Source: Cunninghamia lanceolata | Lineage: Eukaryota > Streptophyta > Pinopsida > Cupressales > Cupressaceae | Length of the DNA stretch: 64,000 nucleotides | Reading direction: 5' to 3' | Assembly (NCBI GenBank): GCA_027924645.1 | Contig: BSBN01001017.1 | Span: 3,436,501-3,500,500 of the forward strand | In this document: positions 45,418 to 54,400 of the stretch, piece by piece | Layout: the number at the start of each line of letters is the position of its first letter | Numbering within the stretch: the stretch's first letter is position 1 | Program-made: the position numbers and the translations under genes | Notes under the pieces: generated by a model | The model's database searches: none | What the model saw: only the letters and a program-made list of their open reading frames with translations | What the model was told of the DNA's origin: nothing

Positions 45418-45982
45418 AACACTCGTCTAGATTGTTTCCATACCTCCTATGGACAAATAAAAATATATCCACATAATCCTCCAAGTTTTCATCTTCCATT
45501 TGTTTCATGCGGAAGAGTTCATTTTTTCGATCCCTGACTCTACAGTAATCCTGATATTTGTCAAGAAAAATAGTTTCCATTTCATCCCAGGTGGTGATAG
45601 AGTCTGCAGTCAAACCCATGAACCATTGTAATGCTGATTCCTTAAGAGTGGAAGGAAACAATTTTAATTTCTGGTTATCTGTGGCGTAATCATAAGTTTG
45701 GCAGAGGATCTTGAATTCAAATAGGAATTGGTCTAGATCTTTCAAAGTTTTTCCCCTAAAGGTGGGTAGAAATGCAGGAGATATATTTTTCACAGGGGGT
45801 TCATTTCTCTTAGGAATGATCGAGATCGGATAAGAGAATGTTCTATTATTAGCAGGTTCGTCATGGTTACCACCATTGTCACCCATTGTTGAAGATGTAG
45901 CAGATAAATTGGGAGACTCTGATAGTATAGGTGATACTTGATCGATTAGATGATCTAGAGTTTCTTCTAAATAAGCTTTCAA
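45386..45982 (-). pseudogene. G2 gag N-terminal part
   Basis: A 199-codon frame starts at ATG 45980-45982 and holds the gypsy gag core: PPVKNISPAFLPTFRGKTLK, LPTFRGKTLKDLDQFLFEF, LKLFPSTLKESALQWFMGL, TTWDEMETIFLDKYQDYC and EDENLEDYVDIF. The last 12 codons before the stop lie inside the hairpin at the edge of the 4.2-kb insertion, so the true frame ends near 45425 and resumes at 41173. The ATG follows the primer-binding site by about 115 bp, a normal distance. Confidence 0.88.
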
Positions 45983-46098
45983 AGATGTATTAACTGTGGT
46001 TTACCTTATGAATCATCCTAAGGAGTCCCTAGGTCTTCTCATAAACTAATGGATTGAAAGTCTTATCAACACCTTAAACCTACAATGATTTGTAGATT

Positions 46099-46116
46099 TC
46101 CCCGGCAACGACGCCA
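46099..46116 (-). promoter_or_regulatory. G2 primer-binding site (Asp-tRNA type)
   Basis: In minus sense TGGCGTCGTTGCCGGGGA starts four bases inside the 5' LTR. It differs by one base from TGGCGCCGTTGCCGGGGA, the site typical of Athila and Tat gypsy elements. Confidence 0.85.
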
Positions 46117-46120
46117 AAAA

Positions 46121-47664
46121 TGATGAGGGTCGAAGTAGTGTTTGTTAATGCATCATCATTTAATTTTATCAATTCAGAGGTGTCTAGAGTGATCTGCGAT
46201 AAGACTATTTGATATGGGGGGATTTTGTTGGATGGTTCGCAGATGGAACTTGGTTGGTCAATCTTATGGAAATGAAAGGTCGTACATAAATGAAAATCTA
46301 TTTATTTGTGGGAAAGTAAGCACACTTGCGTTGAAAGAAACTATCTTATCTTGCTAAGCACACTTGCGTTGAAAGAAACTATCTTATCTTGCTGGAAAAG
46401 AAACACACTTTGCTAGAAATAAACACACTTGTAGTAAAGGAAACTATTCTAGCTTGCTGAAGAATAAACACACTTGTAATGAAGGAAACTATTCTAACTT
46501 GTTGGAAAAGTTAATAAGGAGAAACTGTTTTTACTTGTTAAGCTACAACAATGAAACACTCTAAATATAACAGTGCTGCCGAATAACAAATCTATTTTAG
46601 AACTTATAAAATAATCCTACAGGGAACAAACACACATCACATGAACACAAGTACAAAGCTAACTGAACAAAAGATATTAAAAAACTGAACAAACATAAAA
46701 ATACAGAGAAATCTCCTCCAAAATGGGGAAGCAGACCCTACTTTCCCAGCTAGAGACGATCCTCTTTGCTCAACTAAATCTTTTAGAAGAATTCTGCCTT
46801 CATTTGTATTCAATCATAGTCCAAAGGATGGACGAAAGTACATGTCTAAAAACAAGGAGTTTTCCTCCTGCTGCAAACACAATCTGGCTAACAACTATCT
46901 AAGAAAAACTGAAACTAACTTAGAGAGATCCTATGCTCCTATTTATACATTCAAGCTTTATTGAAAGGAAATAACTAATGAGTGATTCTAGCTACAATGA
47001 ACTGGACTTGAAACTAGTTGCTAATTTATTACATTAATTATTACTTTGCAATTTACTGAAGATCAAGGATTTGCATCGACTTGGCTGTTTGGCAAACTTG
47101 AGCGATTTCCTGAAATGGTGTGGCATTTGGTGGTAGTGACTTCAGTTAGAATTGACACCAATTTAGCAGCTACTTTGGTTAGTCACTAAAATGGAGTGAC
47201 ATGGAGATTTAGATATAACAACTACTTTAATTGGGGCGTGGGTCATGTTTGCATTGCTAGACCTTTTGGGTAGCCTTAGGATCGGTCAGTAACAATCATC
47301 GACTCGAGGGGAGGATTACTTTATTGGAGGGTAACGACATCTGGAGCCATCTAGAGTTCAGGTTCTTCACAGAAAGAGGGGGCTCCAGAGGGATCCAGAG
47401 ACCACTGGAAGTCTTACTAGCGTAATCCTCATGCAAACACAAACCACCTGTACCACAATTCATAAGACATGCATTTTGAAAGTATAATTAAAGTAAATAA
47501 GTTAAGAGATTTCATCAAAGGAAATGAAAGCCAAACATGTGCATAATCTATCCAAAAGACAAATATAATTATAATAATATGTGAATATATGCCATAATGT
47601 TTTGTTAAAGTCTTTTAGAACAGGAAATGACATGAAATAAATGAGTCATATATTTGACTCATCA
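46121..47664 (-). repeat. G2 5' LTR (right copy)
   Basis: Partner of 29040-30183 plus 32446-32809. It starts TGATGAGGGTCGAAG and ends GACTCATCA. A perfect 38-bp tandem duplication at 46319-46394 is absent from the other LTR. Confidence 0.93.
46319..46394. repeat. 38-bp tandem duplication in one G2 LTR only
   Basis: AGCACACTTGCGTTGAAAG and the following bases to TTGCT occur twice back to back, with only the last base differing. The equivalent place in the left LTR (about 29232) has one copy, so the duplication arose after G2 inserted. Confidence 0.85.
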
Positions 47665-47669
47665 AAGGT

Positions 47670-48067
47670 GATATGTATTGTGCTTCATTGGAACTGGACT
47701 TAGGCATGTGGTAGATGCTATCATATTAGTTCATGGTAGTGAGCCACCCCTCTTGGCAGTGAGCCTATTGTAGTGAGCATTCTTTTGGGCAGTGACCCTC
47801 TTTTGTTATTAATTATTGTTACTACATTATATTGTGAGTTAACACTCACCGTGGTTTTTCCCTTTTTAGGGTTTTCCATGTAAAAATCTAGTGTTCATGT
47901 GTGTATGGTGTTGATGTGTTTAAGTTTTGATTCTGCATTTCATGTTTAATCTTCATGACAGATTAAGGGATTAAAGAAAGTGAATGGGAATGTGATTTTG
48001 TTTAAGAGAGTTTAAACTTTTTGATACAAATGATTCACCCCCCCTCAGTTGTCTTGTGCCTTCAACA
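47670..48067 (+). repeat. C1 3' LTR, part 3 of 3
   Basis: Continues from GATATGTATTG, matching 5' LTR 2359-2586, and then adds the 175 bp missing there. It ends CCTCAGTTGTCTTGTGCCTTCAACA-like sequence at 48067, followed by TSD ACCCT. Confidence 0.92.
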
Positions 48068-48072
48068 ACCCT

Positions 48073-48204
48073 ACCTTAAGGGTTCATTCTATTTCTGCAT
48101 ATATTGGATATTAGGGCATCTTGGTCCATAGACATATCTTATGTTGTGTGAGATCGATCTTTTGCATTGTATTATTTCTATTATTATATGTGTGGATCTT
48201 AACA
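48073..48204 (+). repeat. H 5' LTR, right part
   Basis: ACCTTAAGGGTTCATTC to GTGGATCTTAACA matches the end of the H 3' LTR (50097-50223). Confidence 0.85.
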
Positions 48205-48206
48205 AG

Positions 48207-48218
48207 TGGTATTAGAGC
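48207..48218 (+). promoter_or_regulatory. H primer-binding site (initiator-Met tRNA type)
   Basis: TGGTATTAGAGC starts two bases after the LTR; it is one change from TGGTATCAGAGC. Confidence 0.8.
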
Positions 48219-48579
48219 TACAATACGGGCAAAGGTGAGGACAAAACCCTAATTTTTGAAGATTTGCCTATATCTTTCCAACAACTATGAAATTTTCTAC
48301 AATTTTTAGGTTGAAGTTGGAGAATAATTTATGGAAGGTACTGTCTAAAAATCAAGTTTAGTTCATCAATATTGAGTGAGTTATTGTAATTTTATTATTT
48401 TTAATAAAATTTTGTTTCTAGGTCGTAAATCAATGATTTTTTTGATATTTTTACATTTCTAGAAATCTCGCAAAAATTTAGGAGGGTTTATTATTTTTAT
48501 TTTTATTTTTGAGGCCAAAAACATTATGAAATGATTCAATCAAATTTGGGTATGTAGTAGAAATTTAGAAACCCTAGTA

Positions 48580-49380
48580 TTGATGGAGATTCCTAATTTT
48601 GATGGAAGTGGAGATGCATTGGAATGGTGGAAAAAATTAAAGATCTCATGGTAAAAGTGTAATATGGATTACATATTTTGTGTTATATTTAGAAGGTGAA
48701 GCTAAACAATGGTATGAATCATTGTGTAAGGATATTTCTTGTCTGGATGAACTAGAACAAGTTTTCTTAGATAGATGGGGAGAAGAAGCAGCAGCAAGAG
48801 GAGGAGGAGGAGGAGGAGGAGGAGGAGGATACAAGTACATGAACTTTTATTGCAAGGAAGGAAGATTCAATCCTTAAAAATTTTATGGATGCATTCAAAA
48901 GGAAAACCTTATTGGTTATGTAAACCCTAGCATCTAGAATAAATTTATCAATAGAGAATTAGCCAAAAAAATACATGTACAAGAAAGGCACATCAAGAAT
49001 GGTTGAATGGCTAGTAATGATATTCAAGTTTTTGAAGCCCTCTATGGATAAATATGTTTTGCATTAAAATTTTTATGTTTTAGATATGGATGGGTTGGAT
49101 ATTGTTCTTGGTTATCCTTGGTTAGAATATTTGAGAATAATAAACATTAATGTGCAAAAGAAATTCATGAAGCTTCGGTATAAGAGGAAAAAAGTTACAT
49201 TATAGGATATTACACAGAAAAAAGTCCAAAGGAAAGTCAAGGAAGAGAAAGTTTAGGAATCTACAAAAGATTGCACCAATGAATTAGAGGATGAACAAGA
49301 GGAGAAAGATGTAGGAAAAAAGAGAAGACAAATAATTCTCTTCATGAGCCAAAAAACAAGTGGAAAAAATGGTGAATAAT
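48580..49380 (+). pseudogene. H gag and protease-like remnant
   Basis: The frame from about 48581 reads MEIPNFDGSGDALEWWKKLK, the start of a retrotransposon gag domain, before a stop. The other frame continues with LYLEGEAKQWYESLCKDISC and LDELEQVFLDRWGEE, the rest of the same domain. A GGA microsatellite then adds a run of Gly. Near 49080-49180 DMDGLDIVLGYPWLEYLRI matches the end of a gypsy-type protease region, followed by a Lys/Glu-rich tail. No RT or integrase follows before the 3' LTR. An element with gag only would need another element's enzymes. Confidence 0.75.
48797..48829 (+). repeat. GGA trinucleotide microsatellite
   Basis: About ten GAG/GGA units within the H gag remnant. They read as poly-Gly on one strand and poly-Pro on the other; neither is a real protein feature. 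Confidence 0.9.
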
Positions 49381-49808
49381 TAGAGAAGGTTTCAAAGACA
49401 GAAAAGGGTGCACTATATAGGCATCCACATCATTATGAGAGATAAGAATCATGGAGGAAACCATCATGATAATACATGAATCAACAATCTAATCATAATG
49501 GACCTACATGGAATCAAAGGAACAACTACACCAATCAGTGGTATCATATAAGTAATGGCTATTCATGGTAGCAAAGGAGGACTTACTATGATAAGGAATG
49601 GATTGAAGTGGGTGCATCAAAATATGGATCAAGGATGGGATCTAGGTACTACCAAGTTAAAAATACTAATAGGATCAACTATGGATGGTTGGATGATTGG
49701 TCATGGAAGCATATTTATAACGATTTGTGATAATCATACTATTTGGCTTCTTCTCATGTTTTGAGGAGATAATATGTCCAGGAATGACATGTTAGGTACT
49801 AAGGGATA

Positions 49809-50223
49809 TGATATTATAATTATGTAGGTGGTTGGATATGCCAACATGTGGCACACATCCCTTCAGTTAGTTATATTAGGTCATGTGAACAACTTATGTA
49901 ATTAATTATATCAGGTGATGAGTAGGCCTTCATTGGGATTACCCCTCCATTATATTATTAGGAGGAGGTACATATAAAGGAGGTGATTATCATTGTAAGG
50001 AAATATGTGTTGAATATGATATTGAGTTTGGGATCTTGGAGATATAGTGTGGAGTGGCTTCTTCCTTAAGGAGTATTGTATGGTGTTACCCTACCTTAAG
50101 GGTTTATTCTATTTTTGCATATATTAGATATTAAGATATCTAAACCCAAAACATCTCTTGTGTTGTGTGAGATCTATCTTCTACATTGTATTATTTCTAT
50201 TACAATATATGTGGATTTTAACA
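49809..50223 (+). repeat. H 3' LTR (start approximate)
   Basis: The copy runs to GTGGATTTTAACA at 50223 without interruption and shows the uncut site ACCCTACCTTAAGGG (about 50092-50106) into which C1 jumped in the other LTR. The start is placed at TGATATTATAATT after a purine-rich AAGGGA, which is a guess. Confidence 0.7.
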
Positions 50224-50843
50224 TAAAACTCTTCAAAAATCCCTAAAAATCAAATATATTCCTTCAAAATTAGTAATAAAAGGAGAATTTAATATTCTCT
50301 CTAGCTTAGCATGTGTCTGTGATCTTTTTCCTTAGTCTAAGATTTTGTCCTTGTGCGGCATGCCTTCTTTATCATAATTTTAGGTTGTTGCAACAAGGTG
50401 AGGTGACACAGGTAAACATCAAGAATTTATGGTATGTTCTCTCATCTCCCTTCTAGTACTTACTTTTAGCTTATCATATATCTAACTTATGCTTGGATCG
50501 GTTTATATTCCAGGTCCAGATGTGGGACAACAATAAAAGGTAAGATCCATGCTTCAAGAATGGTACCTACCTTTCATGTAGGCTATTGTCCTTGAGGGGA
50601 TAAATATGTAAGTACCAAAATCACATCAAGCCTACATGGCAGTCTAATGATGATAAAGAGGTTCCTAATCATGGCCATATAGGTGTGAATTGTACTTCTC
50701 TTTGTAGTTTCACTCTTGGTGACATATCCATTATGTTTTTCCCCTCCTTGACCATCTTCAACCCCTAAATTGAGTTTCCAAACTTCACATTTCCTAACTA
50801 ACTATTCCAGATCCTCTTCTTAGGGTTGCCCCTTAGACCTTTT

Positions 50844-50861
50844 GGGTCACCTAGGTGACCC
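50844..50861. repeat. 18-bp perfect palindrome with flanking partial copies
   Basis: GGGTCACCTAGGTGACCC equals its own reverse complement. Half-sites recur nearby: AAGGTCATCC and AATGACCC (50876-50892), GGGGTGACCC (about 50905) and GGGGCGACCC (about 50927). This could be a dyad for a DNA-binding protein or a small hairpin. Confidence 0.8.
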
Positions 50862-52252
50862 ATACTTAAGTTGCAAGGTCATCCAAATGACCCTACTTAG
50901 CAAAAGGGGTGACCCACGTCTCGAAAGGGGCGACCCTATCATTTTTGAATGTGTGAAATAACTTTTAGTTTTGGCTTTTCTTCTTAATTTTAATCTCATT
51001 TTTTCTTACATTTTTTTTTGTGCTAACTCTTTATCTTGTCACTTTATTTCCATTTTGAACTCATGATCTCAAATCTTATCTCTTCTAATTTGTTTCCCAA
51101 ATCTCTTCGAATTTTCTCTTGTTTTCTTTAAGCTTTCTCTAGTTTTCTTCTTATCTTCTTGCCTATTCTTGGAAAAGTTTCCATTTATTCTTCAATTAAC
51201 TAATTCTTTCATTCTTATCTCTTTATCCCTTCCCTCTCATTTCTACTTATAAATATCCCTTCATTCTTCATTGTTCAACACACTCAACACTTATCAAGAA
51301 GCAAGTAAGCTTCTCACACAAGACTTTGAGAGCCTCTTAGTTTATTTCTTTTAGTTTTAGTTTTAATTTTACAAAGCTTCAAAACTTTCCCTTTAGGAGG
51401 TTGTTTTTATGTATTATCATCTTATCCAAGCTTATACATAGCATCCCCTCTAGCTTTTTTTGCTTGCACAAGGATCACACATTCCCTTTCCCTTCAAATT
51501 TGTTATTGTTTCTAAGCCAATTTTTATTTCCTCACATCCTCATTCTTATCCTTATCACTAAAAGGATGACCCCACTACTATATAGGAGTCAACTACCACA
51601 AGACCTCTAAGTACATAGCCTAGCATTGGCACCCATTATCACAAGTTCTTATTGCTTTATTAGTAATTAGTTCACATCTTGGTCTTGAGGAAGTAAAACA
51701 TGATTTTTATTTCTCTTGATATAATAGGTTTAGAATATAGTTATTTGCTTTTTTGTAGATTACATTTCCTATTTTTCTTAGAGTAGTCACAAATTTGTTT
51801 TATTAGATTAGAATTCAAAACTAAAAAAAAAAACATAGTTACATTGCATTAGGAAAAGTCATATAGGATTTCATACATATTTCCTTTCAATAGTAATTAG
51901 ATCAATAAAACTCAGAAAAAGAACCAAAAACTGCATGCATTTATTTAGATTAAATTTCATTTAGAAATTTCATTTTAAACATTCAGAAACTCACAACTTC
52001 ATACAATGCAAACATTCATACATTCAACTCTTCAATTTTCAAACTTTTTAAACATTGAAGAAGCCCTAGGTTTCATCATGAGGAGTAGAAATCCAACAAC
52101 ATTTTCAACATTCAAATCAAACATTCGAAATGAACAAAGAAATCCTCGATTTCATAACAAAGTACACAAACTCAACATTCAACATTCAAACAAACAAAAA
52201 ATTCACTATCACTCATGACACTCTTCTTCCACATAAAGAGAGTAATTAGTTC

Positions 52253-52300
52253 GATTCACTCCTACCTATCTAGATTTCCCTAGAAGGGTAGGAGTGATTC
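52253..52300. repeat. Hairpin: 14-bp stem, 20-base loop
   Basis: GATTCACTCCTACC (52253-52266) pairs with GGTAGGAGTGATTC (52287-52300) with one mismatch. No T-run follows that would suggest a terminator. Function unknown. Confidence 0.7.
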
Positions 52301-53539
52301 AGTTGATGCCTTTAGCAAGGGTGCAACGCATGTGATGTTTTGGAGTTTAACTCACCTGTGTTGTGTTTGAGTCATATTTTGAACAACACAATACCCAAAC
52401 CTCGAACTTGTAACATGACTGATAACTCAACTATTTTGTGACGTGAGTTACTTAATGTGCCATTCCATCTAGGAAACTAACAAAAATTCAATTGGCAATT
52501 GATAGTGAAAATATTATGGAAATATACCATTCTATATTTAATAGTGAAAATGTAAAATTAGTTATTTCATGGAATGGTTTTGTTTGAATGTAAGGTAGAC
52601 ACAAAAAAGAAAGAGACCTTGTGTAAGGAGTAGATACCACCTTGCCTTTTCTATGATTTGTAATGGTTGTATTTTAGTAATTGCAAATTACATAAGATTT
52701 GTAATGAATCACACTAAAATGTACAAGATCAATACATTTAGTTTATTTGAAAGGAAATACTATGGTCCCAATTGCTATACATTCAAAGAACAACTAACAC
52801 TATTTTTCATTTTGTCATTGATAACCTCTAAGATAGGAAGTGTATTGAGTATTGTGCTTGGAGAAAGGATATCCAAGTAATAAGTCTCGTTTTATTTTAA
52901 TTTTATTGAATTTTAGTTGTTGGTATTATGTTGAGCCTAGGGCATGAACTATATTTACTATGGATCCATGAGAACATGGAATGAAATTTAGTAGATAAGT
53001 TTCTTTCAAAAATGCCATGGAGAAACTGCATAATTCTATTCAGAACTAACAAAATTACTGCATGATGTGGAGAGAGCTTCTATATTCTTAAATTTATGAG
53101 TAAAAGTTATTAACATTTTGATCAAAAATTTTAACATCCCAACACCAATATTGTGTTGGCAATTCTTGAATTCTACAACCTTCAGATATGCTCATGATGT
53201 TATAAATTGAAATGACAATAGTTGGACATAAATATCCCTAAATCAAGTATGACATTAGATGAGAACATGTACTTGAGGGGATTAACATGCAAGAATGTGT
53301 TATATGTGATTTTGGTATTTTTCCTTGATGATTGTATATTGTGGTTTATAATATACTAAAATTTCATAAATTTAATGGAATTTCAATAAATGAATGTATT
53401 AATTGGTGGATTTCCATTTCCTAATAGTTTTGGAGCCATGTACAAAAAAATAGGAAAGTACTAAGTGTTGGTACCCATTTTGGCCTAGAGGTTGAGCTTG
53501 CATGTTGGAGGTTTTCTTCATTTAAACCCTAGGTCTTCT

Positions 53540-54400
53540 TGTCCATCGGCAAGAGCTTGGCCTATCGGCTGGAGTTTTTTCTTGGTTCCACTGATGTGGT
53601 GGTGATGTGCCATCGGGATGATTTCTGTCATCGGCGTATCTTCTTTTTGGTTTCCCGATGGGCATGTGTCTAGCCGACAAGGGGGCAGAGTGAGGCTTGT
53701 TGGTCATCGCTGTGACTAGTGCTATCGGCCAGGGTTCCTTTTGTTGCTCCGACGATATGTGTCTGGCCGATGGGAGCGAGGGTTTTGAAGGTTACCAGTG
53801 TAGCACTCTTCATCGGCAGAGGAATTTCATACTAGACTGACGGTCTATCTCTGGCCGATGGGAAGTTTTGAGGAAGATTGGGGTGTTCGTCGGCAAGACT
53901 TTTGAGATCGGCAAGCGTCAATTTTGTTGTGCCGATGGTCTATGTCTTGCCGAAGAGGGTGTATTTTGCTTAGCCATCGGCGGGACTTGATGGATCAGTG
54001 AGAGTTCGTTTGGCTTGGCTGATGTTTTTTGTCTTGGCGATAGGCGTGTATGGAGTGGTCATCGGTGAGACTTTGTTCATCGGCGGGGAGGCTTTTGGGT
54101 CCACCGATGGTAGTTGTCTGGCCGACAGGGGATTGTGATGGGCTTCATCGGTGTAACACTGAGGTCGGCTAGAGGATTTTTGGATGCTCCGATGGAGGGG
54201 GTCAAGCCGACGGGGGTGCAGAGTGTAGTTTGTGGTCATCGGCCAGACTATTGATGTCGGGATGAGTTTTGTGGAGTTGGCTGATGGTTCTTCTCTGGCC
54301 GATATGGAATTTGTAGGCTTTCGGGAGGTGTAGCGGTCGGCAGGAGATTTTTGAGGTTGGCCGATAGACTATGTCTGGACGATGGGCTGTTGGGCGAAGG
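53540..54400. repeat. GCCGAT / ATCGGC dyad array
   Basis: About nine units of roughly 95 bp share the layout ATCGGC, spacer, ATCGGC, spacer, CCGATGG, spacer, GCCGA[TC]. The hexamers are conserved and the spacers vary. Both orientations alternate, so the array is a chain of inverted pairs. The stretch is GC-richer than its neighbours. Frames read through it (for example 53970-54239 on the minus strand) reflect the array and not a protein. Confidence 0.82.

Larger units (their letters stand above)
29040..47664 (-). mobile_element. G2: minus-strand Athila-like Ty3/gypsy element
   Basis: It starts TGATGAAGGTCGAAG and ends GACTCATCA, flanked by AAGGT at 29035-29039 and 47665-47669. The primer-binding site beside the right LTR and the polypurine tract beside the left LTR show minus orientation. 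The order in minus sense is gag, protease, RT, RNase H, integrase, then an accessory ORF before the 3' LTR. The Asp-tRNA-type primer site, DLGA protease and ORF after integrase suggest an Athila-like lineage. It carries a solo LTR in its 3' LTR and a 4.2-kb insertion in gag. All ORFs are broken. Confidence 0.93.
1157..48067 (+). mobile_element. C1: decayed Ty1/copia element carrying four nested insertions
   Basis: C1 begins TGTTGCAAG and ends CTTCAACA, flanked by ACCCT at 1152-1156 and 48068-48072. The pieces in order are a truncated 5' LTR (1157-2586), gag end and zinc knuckle, protease remnant, pre-integrase and integrase, RT, RNase H, a polypurine cluster, and a 3' LTR in three parts. Integrase before RT identifies copia. 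Without insertions it would be about 6 kb. The junction at 2586/2587 has removed the last 175 bp of the 5' LTR, the primer-binding site and most of gag, so this copy could not be copied as it stands. Confidence 0.93.
900..50223 (+). mobile_element. Host element H: short gag-carrying LTR element, split by C1
   Basis: The sequence before 1157 (GGAGGAGGTATATATAAAGG onward) recurs from about 49960, and the sequence after 48067 (ACCTTAAGGG onward) recurs from about 50095. These are therefore two LTRs. The 5' copy is cut by the copia element C1 after ACCCT, which is repeated at 48068-48072. Between the LTRs lie a primer-binding site and a short gag and protease-like remnant, with no RT or integrase. 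Without C1 the element would be only about 2.4 kb, which fits a TR-GAG-type non-autonomous element. The left boundary is approximate, because the LTR copies align poorly left of about 960 and I could not confirm a TSD. Confidence 0.75.
50224..52920. other. Non-coding AT-rich stretch between H and C2
   Basis: No domain-bearing ORF is seen. The stretch has a perfect palindrome at 50844, repeated GTGACCC-like motifs around it, a TATAAATAT near 51248 followed by a CA-rich leader-like sequence, and a hairpin at 52253. The TATA plus leader layout resembles an LTR promoter, but I found no second copy or boundaries. Confidence 0.45.

Noticed and set aside
48646..48840. Poly-proline protein on the minus strand
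   Set aside because: It is the antisense of the GGA microsatellite in the H gag remnant.
53540..54400. CRISPR-like array of regularly spaced repeats
   Set aside because: Units contain four alternating inverted hexamers, not one long direct repeat with unique spacers, and the context is a plant retrotransposon region.
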